Positions 17,442 to 26,040 of a stretch of 34,473 bases of DNA are shown in pieces (within the stretch, counting starts at the first letter, position 1; the number at the start of each line of letters is the position of its first letter). Both the position numbers and the translations under genes were made by a program. This DNA is from an uncultured Sphingomonadales bacterium (GTDB taxonomy: Bacteria; Pseudomonadota; Alphaproteobacteria; Sphingomonadales; CAKZYD01). Location of the stretch: assembly GCA_937884085.1 (NCBI GenBank), contig CAKZYD010000209.1, positions 1 to 34,473 on the forward strand. Reading direction: 5' to 3'. The notes beneath the pieces were generated by a model. That model did not search any database, was not told the DNA's origin, and saw nothing but the letters and a program-made list of their open reading frames with translations.

Positions 17442-19861
17442 TTAAAAGCGTCCGGTCAGCTCAATGCCATATATGCGCGGTGCGCCAGGAATGAATGTTG
17501 GCCGACCGAACAGACCACCGGTATTACCGCCGTCAATCAAATACTCTTTGTCGAACATGTTGTTCACAAAAGCTTCAACCTGCCATCCGTCGTCGGTATC
17601 CTTAAGGCCCAAACGTGCATTGACCAGCGAATAGCTGTCTTCCTCAACGCCGGCGACATTCGGCTGTTCAAAGAATTTTTGCCCCTCAAACGTCCAAGTG
17701 AGCGAGCCAATAACCGCTACGTCATCGGTCAGGTCTTGCTCATAGAGCGCGCCAAGGGCTGCGGCCCAGCGTGGCTGCAACCGGAAGCGCTGCCCGGCCA
17801 AATTGCCATTTTGCGGATCATCATTGATTTCCGCGTCGATATAGGCTGCATTTCCAAAGAGCTGGAATTCCTCAGTGACCTGGGCTGAAAAATCCGTTTC
17901 AACACCCCAGTTGGTCGCCCCACTGGCGCTAGATGGGATGAACATGCCGACATTATCCGGATCAGGAATTGTAACCTGGAAGTTCTCATAGTCTTGGTAG
18001 AATATGCCGACGGTTGCAAACAGCCGATTGTCAAAGAAGTTACCTTTGATGCCACCTTCATAGTTCCAGATGATTTCGGCGGGAATGAAGGTTGCATCGG
18101 CAAATGGCGGTACGGTGACCGTATTGCCATTAATCTCGCGCATGTTTGCAGTCATGACGTCGATAACGTCCGAACGTCGCCCGCGTCCGGCCGTTGCATA
18201 AAAGCTGATGTCATCTGTCAAGCGATAGAGGACATTGGCGCGCAGCAACCAATCGGAATAATCTTGGGATACATCCAAAACTTCGCCATTCGTGTTGACT
18301 TCGCCCAGGGATAAAAAGCTGAGGGCCCCAGCAAGATCAGCTGCGCCCGGCACACCAGAATCAAGAAGGATGGGCGCAAGCTGTGAGTCCGTGATTTCTG
18401 CAAATGCGCCGCTTGTTCGGCTTTCATTCACATAACGCATACCAAGGCTGACTTCGAGCCGGTCGGTTACATTGACCGTCGCATCACCATAGAGGCTCCA
18501 GATGTCAAAGCTTCCGGTGTTGCCGGTGACTTGGCTATACGGGATTGCGCTCAGAAACCCGCCGGTGAGCAGAGATGTTGTGTTCAGCGCAGGTACGGAC
18601 CCATCAGGAGCAACACAGCTCCCCAAGGGGCTGCCAAACAAGGCATCTGTAAAGCATGTCAAAAACACCCCCTCCTCGGTGGCAAAGGGAATGCGCTGTG
18701 TGCCGTCTTCGTGAAAATAGCTGCCGCCGAAAAAGGCGGCGAGGCCTTCGCCTTCGTAATTCAGCCGGACTTCTTGGCTCCATTGATCACCGACTGAATC
18801 CTCGGTGAATTCCAAGTAAGGCGCGGCGCTGCCGTCCGCATCGAACACTTCAACACTGTCAAATTCACGGTAGTTGGTGATCGTTGTCAGTTTCCATTGC
18901 TCATTGAAGTCATAAGCAATGGTCAGGTTGATATCGAAGACCTCGCGGTCGAGGCCAAGCTCGGTGCCGCCCAAAATCTCTTCTGATTGTGGGCTGCCGG
19001 ACAGCGTTGCGCCATTAAAGATGTTGGTATCTCCATCCAGGCCTGGGAATGTCCCGGAAACAAAGGCCGTGCCTGGCGGTTTTTGTTGATCAAAGCTTCC
19101 GATAAGGTCGACGGTAAGATCTTCATTGGGGGTGAAGCGCAGGCTGGCGCGGAAAGCGAGCACGTCTTGGCCGTTCAAGGCGTCGCCGAACTCACTGGGA
19201 TCAAGGCTGCCTGGTCCAGGGAAATCGTTGGCGATAAAGCCGTCGCGCTGTTTGACCGAATAGGCAAAGCGGCCAGCAATGATGTCATTGCCCACATTGA
19301 TAAAGCCTTGGCTTTCTATGAGATCGAGATTGCCATAGGAGAAGGACGCTTCGCCAGAGATGCCAGGTTCTGGCTTGTTGGTGATCACGGAGATGGCGCC
19401 AATGGCAGCGGCGGTGCCGAACAAGGTTGATTGTGGCCCCTTCACAACCTCGACGCGCTCGATGTCAAACAGGTCGAAATAAGATCCGCGCGAGCGGCTC
19501 ACATCCACACCATTATAGTAGATAGAGACCCGTGGTGCGATTTGCGCTGAGCCTGAGTCGGAGGTGATGCCCCGGATGACGAAGCCTGGATTGTTTGGGC
19601 TTGCTCATGAACCGTACGGCCAGGAATGAAGGGCGAGATTTCCTCAAATTCCGTCGCGTTGAGGCGGGTCAACAGATCGCCGGTTAACGCTGACACCGTA
19701 ACAGGCACATCTTTGAGGGATTGTTCGCGCTTTTGCGCGGTGATGAAGATCTCTTCAAGCGCGTTCACTTCGCCTTGGGCAGATGCAATGGCGGGAAGAG
19801 ATGTGCTGGCGAGTACAGTGCTCGCGATAAAAAGGGACCGATTCAAGGACATCTGGGGCAT
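17442..19861 (-). pseudogene. TonB-dependent receptor interrupted by an apparent -1 frameshift near 19600-19602
   Basis: ORF 19499-19861 carries the signal peptide and plug start (ALEEIFITAQKREQSLKDVPVTVSALTGDLL...FIPGRTVHEQ). ORF 17442-19508, open upstream without a stop, carries PGFVIRGITSDSGSAQIAPRVSIYYNGVDVSRSRGSYFDLFDIERVEVVKGPQSTLFG and the barrel to ...YGIELTGRF. Could be a real mutation or a sequence error. Confidence 0.85.
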
Positions 19862-19935
19862 TGGGCGGGCTCTCCTGCTTCATCATTTTTTGTGTGCATA
19901 GCATATGCGTTTGCGCGGGGTATGCGATGCGGGTG

Positions 19936-19964
19936 ATGACGAGAAGATGACAAGGGCATGAAAA
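19936..19964 (-). promoter_or_regulatory. Candidate PHO box (PhoB site): three heptamers phased at 11 bp
   Basis: Minus strand reads TTTTCATGCCC-TTGTCATCTTC-TCGTCAT; plus-strand ATGA motifs start at 19936, 19947 and 19958. Lies about 75-100 bp upstream of the TonB receptor start. Confidence 0.5.
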
Positions 19965-20127
19965 TTTTGTCGCGTTGCAGAACTGTCACGTTAGGCAAGA
20001 CTGTGCATACGCCTTGTTCCGTTTGGATTGGCAAGGCACGACATGCGACGGTTTAACAGCCTCGCAAGTTTTGCAATTCCGGTCGAAGTGCACCATATCC
20101 CTGTGACAGTGAGAAAGGATTTCTATC

Positions 20128-20316
20128 ATGATGCTCGTGCTGGTCATTGCAGCTGCGGTCTTGACCGCCGGAATTCTTGTGACAGGAATCATTCAAATGG
20201 CGCGCGGCACAGACGTGACCGGAAAAACCTCAAATAAGCTGATGCAAGCCCGTGTGGTTGCGCAGGCCGTCACTGTGGTCTTGGTCATGATCATGCTTGC
20301 GCTCGCCGCAACATAG
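20128..20316 (+). CDS. HIG1-domain-like twin-transmembrane protein
   Basis: 62 aa with two TM segments flanking TSNKLMQARVVAQ, matching the HIG1-type basic/RXRXXXQ-like turn; precedes the adenosyltransferase. Confidence 0.7.
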   Translation: MMLVLVIAAAVLTAGILVTGIIQMARGTDVTGKTSNKLMQARVVAQAVTVVLVMIMLALAAT

Positions 20317-20361
20317 CCGGCTCACACACTCTTCTTCATCTCTAGCGCAGGGGTCCAGCTC

Positions 20362-20928
20362 ATGGTCGAACTGACCAAAATTTATACAAAAGGCGGCGAT
20401 AAAGGGAAAACCTCCCTTGTTGACGGTTCTCGCCGCGAAAAACACGACCCGCGGATCGATGCCTATGGCACCGTCGATGAAACCAATAGCATCATCGGTT
20501 TGGTTCGCCTGCAAACCTCTGATGCGGTGGATGAGATGCTGTCGCGCATCCAGAACGACCTCTTTGATGTCGGCGCGGACTTGGCCACACCAGGCGAAAA
20601 TTTCGAAGGCGGCGAGATGGAGCTGCGCATCCAGCCAATTCAGGTCGAGCGTCTTGAAGCAGAGATTGACACAATGAACGCTGCCCTGGAGCCGCTAAAA
20701 AGCTTTGTCCTTCCAGGCGGCGAACCGGCAGCCGCACATCTCCATCTCGCGCGCACTGTCGCGCGGCGGGCAGAGCGGGCCATCACCTTGGCGATGCAGT
20801 CAGAACCAATCAACCCAGTGGCTCTTCGCTACCTCAATCGCTTATCGGACCATTTCTTCGTCCTGAGCCGCTATATCAACGCCCAAGGTAGCGGCGATGT
20901 TTTGTGGGTACCGGGCGCGAACCGCTAG
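20362..20928 (+). CDS. Cob(I)yrinic acid a,c-diamide adenosyltransferase, PduO type
   Basis: IYTKGGDKGKTSLVDGSRREKHDPRIDAYGTVDETNSIIG; FVLPGGEPAAAHLHLARTVARRAERAI; YLNRLSDHFFVLSRYIN. Confidence 0.92.
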   Translation: MVELTKIYTKGGDKGKTSLVDGSRREKHDPRIDAYGTVDETNSIIGLVRLQTSDAVDEMLSRIQNDLFDVGADLATPGENFEGGEMELRIQPIQVERLEAEIDTMNAALEPLKSFVLPGGEPAAAHLHLARTVARRAERAITLAMQSEPINPVALRYLNRLSDHFFVLSRYINAQGSGDVLWVPGANR

Positions 20929-21063
20929 AGTATTTCGCTCGCTTCACGTCAATTGGTCAGGTGATTTGACGGGGGTAGAGCGCTAGGCTATGCCAACGCG
21001 TCACATTTCATAAGTCTAAAAAGCAGATTAAACCCCGAAAAGATCGAAGGGAGATAGTGAACA

Positions 21064-21813
21064 ATGAAGGTGCTTGTGCCCGTCAAACGGGTTGTCGACT
21101 ACAATGTCAAAGTGCGGGTGAAGGCTGATCAAAGCGGCGTTGAGCTTGCCAATGTAAAAATGTCCATGAACCCCTTTGACGAAATCGCTGTCGAAGAGGC
21201 CGTGCGTCTCAAAGAAAAAGGCGCGGCCACTGAGATTGTTCTGGTCTCGGTGGGTCCAAAACAAGCGCAAGAGACGATCCGCACCGGCCTTGCCATGGGC
21301 GCCGACCGCGGCATCCTCGTCATAAGCGATGAGGCGGATGTTGAGCCGCTGGCGGTCGCCAAAGTGCTGAAAGGCATCGTGGCTGACGAAGACCCGCAGC
21401 TTGTCATCATGGGCAAACAAGCCATTGATAACGATGCCAATCAAACCGGCCAAATGCTCGCTGCGCTGCTGGATTATCCACAAGCGACTTTCGCCTCGGA
21501 AGTTGTGCCGGGCGATGGCGATGTCACCGTCACGCGCGAAGTTGATGGCGGCCTTGAAACAGTAAAGCTATCCCTGCCGGCGATTGTCACGACTGACCTG
21601 CGCCTTAATGAGCCGCGCTATGCCTCCCTGCCGAACATCATGAAAGCCAAGAAGAAGCCGATTGATGAGAAAACCGCTGCCGATTACGGCGTTGATATCA
21701 CGCCGCAACTGGCCACGCTAAAAGTCACCGAGCCGCCAAAGCGCGAGGCTGGCATCAAAGTTGAAGACGTGAACGCGCTCCTAGACGCGCTGAAAAAAGA
21801 GGGAGTCCTCTGA
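21064..21813 (+). CDS. etfB: Electron transfer flavoprotein subunit beta
   Basis: [80 protein letters not shown] upstream. Confidence 0.95.
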   Translation: MKVLVPVKRVVDYNVKVRVKADQSGVELANVKMSMNPFDEIAVEEAVRLKEKGAATEIVLVSVGPKQAQETIRTGLAMGADRGILVISDEADVEPLAVAKVLKGIVADEDPQLVIMGKQAIDNDANQTGQMLAALLDYPQATFASEVVPGDGDVTVTREVDGGLETVKLSLPAIVTTDLRLNEPRYASLPNIMKAKKKPIDEKTAADYGVDITPQLATLKVTEPPKREAGIKVEDVNALLDALKKEGVL

Positions 21814-21814
21814 G

Positions 21815-22744
21815 ATGACAATTCTTGTTTTTGCTGATCATGACAATGCAAGCTTGCGCGATGGCACGCTGAATGTGGTCACAGCCGCCGCTGCCATCGA
21901 TAGCGATGTCCATGTTCTAGTGGCGGGGAAAGACTGCGGCCCCGCAGCGGATGCGGCCGCTAAAGTGGCTGGCGTCTCCAAAGTGCTCGTTGCGGATGAT
22001 GCGATCTATGAGCATAATCTTGCCGAAAACATCGCCCCTCTGATTTTGGGCCTGATGGATGGCTATGACGGTATTTTAGCTGCCGCCAATACCACGGGTA
22101 AGAACGTGCTTCCGCGTGTCGCCGCCAAGCTCGATGTGCCGCAAATTTCTGACATTACCGCTGTAGTTGATGCCACGACCTTTGAGCGCCCGATTTATGC
22201 CGGCAATGCCATCGCAACCGTGCAAACAAGTGCGCCCAAGAAGGTGATTACGGTACGGACCACCGGGTTTGATAAAGCGGATGCCGAAGGCGGCAGCGCA
22301 GCCGTTGAAGCAGTCACTGCCGGCGCCGACTCAGGCAAATCCAGCTTCATTGGTCAAGAGCTTTCCAAGTCGGATCGTCCGGAACTGACCAGTGCAGACG
22401 TGATTGTTTCCGGCGGTCGCGGCATGGGCTCTGGCGAAAACTTCAACATTATTGAAGCGCTTGCCGACAAGCTGAATGCGGCTGTCGGTGCATCTCGGGC
22501 TGCGGTTGATGCTGGGTTTGTGCCCAACGACTACCAAGTTGGCCAAACCGGCAAGAATGTAGCCCCGCAGCTATATATCGCCGTTGGGATTTCCGGCGCC
22601 ATTCAGCATTTGGCCGGCATGAAAGATTCCAAGATCATTGTCGCGATCAATAAAGACGAGGAAGCGCCCATCTTCTCCGTGGCCGATTATGGCCTGGTGG
22701 CTGACCTGTTTGAGGCTGTTCCAGAGCTCACGTCGAAGATCTGA
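21815..22744 (+). CDS. etfA: Electron transfer flavoprotein subunit alpha
   Basis: [90 protein letters not shown]. Confidence 0.95.
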   Translation: MTILVFADHDNASLRDGTLNVVTAAAAIDSDVHVLVAGKDCGPAADAAAKVAGVSKVLVADDAIYEHNLAENIAPLILGLMDGYDGILAAANTTGKNVLPRVAAKLDVPQISDITAVVDATTFERPIYAGNAIATVQTSAPKKVITVRTTGFDKADAEGGSAAVEAVTAGADSGKSSFIGQELSKSDRPELTSADVIVSGGRGMGSGENFNIIEALADKLNAAVGASRAAVDAGFVPNDYQVGQTGKNVAPQLYIAVGISGAIQHLAGMKDSKIIVAINKDEEAPIFSVADYGLVADLFEAVPELTSKI

Positions 22745-22794
22745 CGTTCGGATTAGATGTGCGGCTGTCATACAGCCGTAAGAAAACCATTGCG

Positions 22795-22828
22795 CTGGGC
22801 GAGTTGGCAGGTTAGCCACTCGCCCCAG
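22795..22828. other. Strong intergenic hairpin between etfA and hbd
   Basis: CTGGGCGAGTTGGC-AGGTTA-GCCACTCGCCCCAG: 13 pairs with two single-nt bulges. A smaller perfect stem CGGCTGT-CAT-ACAGCCG lies at 22762-22778. No T-tract. Confidence 0.5.
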
Positions 22829-22892
22829 TCTTGTGCGTTGCAGCGAAATCGCTAGCATGCCGGAGGTTGAAAAAGAGTGGGGTGGTCCTCTC

Positions 22893-23765
22893 ATGAAGAG
22901 TATGGGTGTCATCGGTGCTGGCCAAATGGGCAATGGAATTGCGCATGTGGCGGCGCTTGCCGGTCTGGATGTCGTGATGTCTGACCTGGACTTGGACCGC
23001 GCCAAGGCCGGGAAAGACAAAATTGCCCGTAACATGCAGCGGCAAGTCGCTAAACAGTTGATTACCCCTGATGAAATGAACGCTGGGCTTGCCCGCATTG
23101 AGCCGATTGATGCCATTTCAGCGATGTCTCATGTGGATATTGCGGTCGAAGCCGCCACAGAGGCCGAAGAGGTTAAAAAGAAGATTTTCGAAATCCTCTG
23201 CAAAGACCTCAACGAAGGCGCGGTCATTGCGACAAACACATCCTCGCTGTCCATCACGCGCTTAGCCTCTGTCACAGACCGGCCTGAGAAGTTCATGGGC
23301 ATGCACTTCATGAACCCCGTCCCATTGATGAAGCTGGTGGAAGTCATCCGCGGCATTCAGACGGACCAAGAGACCTTTGCCTCTGTCACGGCCCTTGCCA
23401 AGGACATGGGCAAAGTCGTCGTCAATTCGGAAGACTTTCCCGCGTTTATCGTGAACCGCATCTTGGTTCCCATGATCAATGAGGCGGTTTACACGCTTTA
23501 TGAAGGTGTTGGCTCTGTTGCGTCGATTGATGCAGCCATGAAGCTAGGCGCAACCCACCCTATGGGACCCTTGCAGCTGGCTGACTTCATTGGCCTCGAT
23601 ACCTGCCTGAGCATCATGCAGGTGCTCTATGAGGGCCTGGCCGATTCCAAATACCGCCCCTGCCCATTGCTCGTAAAATATGTGGAAGCGGGCTGGCTTG
23701 GCCAAAAAGCCCGGCGCGGCTTTTATGATTATCGCGGTGACGGCGAGCCAGAGCCGACGCGCTAA
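22893..23765 (+). CDS. hbd: 3-hydroxybutyryl-CoA dehydrogenase
   Basis: MGVIGAGQMGNGIAHVAALAGLDVVMSD; TNTSSLSITRLASVTDRPEKFMGMHFMNPVPLMKLVEVIRG; HPMGPLQLADFIGLDTCL. Confidence 0.93.
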   Translation: MKSMGVIGAGQMGNGIAHVAALAGLDVVMSDLDLDRAKAGKDKIARNMQRQVAKQLITPDEMNAGLARIEPIDAISAMSHVDIAVEAATEAEEVKKKIFEILCKDLNEGAVIATNTSSLSITRLASVTDRPEKFMGMHFMNPVPLMKLVEVIRGIQTDQETFASVTALAKDMGKVVVNSEDFPAFIVNRILVPMINEAVYTLYEGVGSVASIDAAMKLGATHPMGPLQLADFIGLDTCLSIMQVLYEGLADSKYRPCPLLVKYVEAGWLGQKARRGFYDYRGDGEPEPTR

Positions 23766-23781
23766 AGTCTTCCAAGCCGCC

Positions 23782-23863
23782 ATCCCGGACTTGATCCGGG
23801 ATCTCGTGCCGCGAAAGGCTCAGGTGGTTGAACGAGGTCCTGAATCAAGTTCAGGACAGCGGC
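23782..23863. repeat. REP-like dispersed double-hairpin element, copy A
   Basis: TCCCGGA-CTTGA-TCCGGGA (23783-23801) and GTCCTGAA-TCAAG-TTCAGGAC (23837-23857); closely similar to 29878-29958. Confidence 0.85.
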
Positions 23864-23878
23864 TGTTATTCCGCAGCC

Positions 23879-24451
23879 CTAACGTCTAAACGGGTTTTTC
23901 TTATCAGAAATCGCTACCGCGAAGGCGATAGCCATATCATAGTCCCAATCTGCCTCGCCATAGAGCACAGCCACCATCAGGCCGTCTGCATTTACAGCGA
24001 CGGTGATGGGCACGCCGCTGGCCTCTAGGGCCACTGGCAGACCTTGCATAGGGTCGCGCAGTAAGATGAGCGTTTCGCCTGCTTTTTCCTCCAGAAAAGC
24101 CGCGATCTTCTCCGGGCGTCCGCGTTCAATGTTGAGGGCATAGACCGGAAGGTCCGTAATTTCACTCAGCCGTGCAAGGGCAGGCAGCTCTTTCACGCAC
24201 GGCGCGCACCAGGTGGCCCAGAGATTGATAAGCGCCGGACCAGGGACAGCTTCAGAGAGCGGTACCTCTTCATCGCCGGTGCCTGGGCGTATCATCAGGT
24301 CTGGCAGGGGCTTTGGCGTATCAAAAACCTCCAGTTTCTCTAGCGGACCGGTGGCAAAGTCTTGTAGCTCTTGCTCACCCGCGCTATCGGAAGGGCCATC
24401 GCAGGCCGCTAGACACAGCGCTGCAAGAAAAGGGATGAGAAAGCGGCTCAT
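23879..24451 (-). CDS. TlpA-like thioredoxin-fold lipoprotein
   Basis: Lipobox MSRFLIPFLAALCLAAC; ALINLWATWCAPCVKELPALARLSE. Start at 24451 chosen over the ORF start at 24487. Confidence 0.85.
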   Translation of the reverse strand: MSRFLIPFLAALCLAACDGPSDSAGEQELQDFATGPLEKLEVFDTPKPLPDLMIRPGTGDEEVPLSEAVPGPALINLWATWCAPCVKELPALARLSEITDLPVYALNIERGRPEKIAAFLEEKAGETLILLRDPMQGLPVALEASGVPITVAVNADGLMVAVLYGEADWDYDMAIAFAVAISDKKNPFRR

Positions 24452-24489
24452 AGGGTCTCTTTTTGTACGGCAAGGATTGGCACTCATAC

Positions 24490-25899
24490 ATGTCTTCTAA
24501 TCAAAAGACGACAAGCGCGTCAGCCATGTGGGGCGGGCGATTTGCCGCTGGGCCAGATGCCGTCATGCAGGCCATCAATGCCTCAATTGATTTTGACCAG
24601 CGGCTGTGGCGGGAAGACTTGGCTGGCAGCCGGGCGCATTGCCGCATGTTGGCGGACCAAGCCATCATTTCGGCTGCGGATCGAGATGCGATTTTAGGTG
24701 GCCTCGATCAGATTGAAGCCGAGCTGGAAGCTGGCGATTTCACCTTCGACCCCGCGCTAGAAGACATTCATATGCATGTGGAAGCGCGCCTGCGGGAGAT
24801 TATTGGCCCTGCCGCTGGCCGCCTGCATACGGCTCGCTCGCGCAATGACCAGGTGGCAACGGACTTTAAGCTTTGGGTGCGCAACGCCATTGACAGCATC
24901 GACGGCCAGCTCGCCGCCTTTCAAACGGCCCTCTTGGCCCAGGCCGAGGCCCACCTCGAAACGATTATGCCGGGCTTCACGCATCTGCAAACCGCCCAGC
25001 CGGTGACCTTGGCGCATCATTTGATGGCCTATTGGGAAATGGCCCGGCGAGACCGTGGCCGCTTTGCCGATGCGCGTGCCCGGCTTAACGAATGTCCCTT
25101 GGGGGCAGGGGCTTTGGCTGGAACATCCTTTGCGATTGATCGGGCGGCAACGGCCGCGGCGCTTGACTTTGACAAGCCGACCGACAATTCCCTCGACAGC
25201 GTGTCGGACCGGGATTTCGCGCTGGAATTTCTCTCTGCTGCCAGCATTTGCGCGCTCCACCTGTCGCGCCTTGCCGAAGAGCTGGTGATTTTCGCCAGTC
25301 AGCCCTTTGGCTTTGTGACGCTGTCGGACCGGTTTTCAACGGGTTCATCCATGATGCCGCAAAAGCGCAATCCTGATGCAGCGGAGCTAACGCGGGCGAA
25401 AGTTGGCCGTATCCTCGGCGCCTTCCAAGCGCTCTCTATTGTCATGAAAGGCTTGCCGCTGACCTATTCCAAGGATTGTCAGGAAGAAAAGGAGCCGGTG
25501 TTTGACGCCACGGACTCTCTCAGCCTGGCGATTGCGGCCATGTCCGGCATTATGGAGGACTTGAAGTTTCGCCCCGAGCCTTTGCGCGCGCATGCTGCTG
25601 CTGGTTTTTCGACAGCGACGGACTTGGCAGATTGGCTTGTCCAAGCGCTTGGCCTGCCGTTCCGGGATGCCCATCACGTGACAGGCGCGATTGTTAAACT
25701 AGCTGAAGATAAAGGCTGCGGCCTGGAAGATTTATCATTGGCGGAGATGCAAAGCGTGCATAGCGACATAACGCAGGATGTTTTCACCCGTCTTGGCGTG
25801 GATAATTCCGTTGCCAGCCGCACAAGCCATGGCGGCACGTCACCCACGAATGTGGCCGCGCAAATCAAAGCGGCCAAAGCCGTTATGGGATTAGAATGA
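24490..25899 (+). CDS. argH: Argininosuccinate lyase
   Basis: [68 protein letters not shown]. Start set at MSSNQK. Confidence 0.95.
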   Translation: MSSNQKTTSASAMWGGRFAAGPDAVMQAINASIDFDQRLWREDLAGSRAHCRMLADQAIISAADRDAILGGLDQIEAELEAGDFTFDPALEDIHMHVEARLREIIGPAAGRLHTARSRNDQVATDFKLWVRNAIDSIDGQLAAFQTALLAQAEAHLETIMPGFTHLQTAQPVTLAHHLMAYWEMARRDRGRFADARARLNECPLGAGALAGTSFAIDRAATAAALDFDKPTDNSLDSVSDRDFALEFLSAASICALHLSRLAEELVIFASQPFGFVTLSDRFSTGSSMMPQKRNPDAAELTRAKVGRILGAFQALSIVMKGLPLTYSKDCQEEKEPVFDATDSLSLAIAAMSGIMEDLKFRPEPLRAHAAAGFSTATDLADWLVQALGLPFRDAHHVTGAIVKLAEDKGCGLEDLSLAEMQSVHSDITQDVFTRLGVDNSVASRTSHGGTSPTNVAAQIKAAKAVMGLE

Positions 25900-26036
25900 C
25901 CCGCGTAATGATAGTCATAGCTCTCGCGATCGCGCTTGGCACAAGCGCTTGCGGCAAGCGTGGCCCGTTGTCTTTCCCGCCGGGAACGGACAGCTTGCCG
26001 CCTGACCCGTCCAAACGCGACGACCCACCGGCTTAA
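25896..26036 (+). CDS. lptM: LptM-like small lipoprotein (LPS translocon maturation chaperone family)
   Basis: Manual translation of a 46-aa ORF absent from the ORF track: [46 protein letters not shown]. Lipobox followed by CGKRGPL; ATGA overlap with argH; lies between argH and lysA. Confidence 0.82.
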   Translation: MTRVMIVIALAIALGTSACGKRGPLSFPPGTDSLPPDPSKRDDPPA

Positions 26037-26040
26037 GCCC

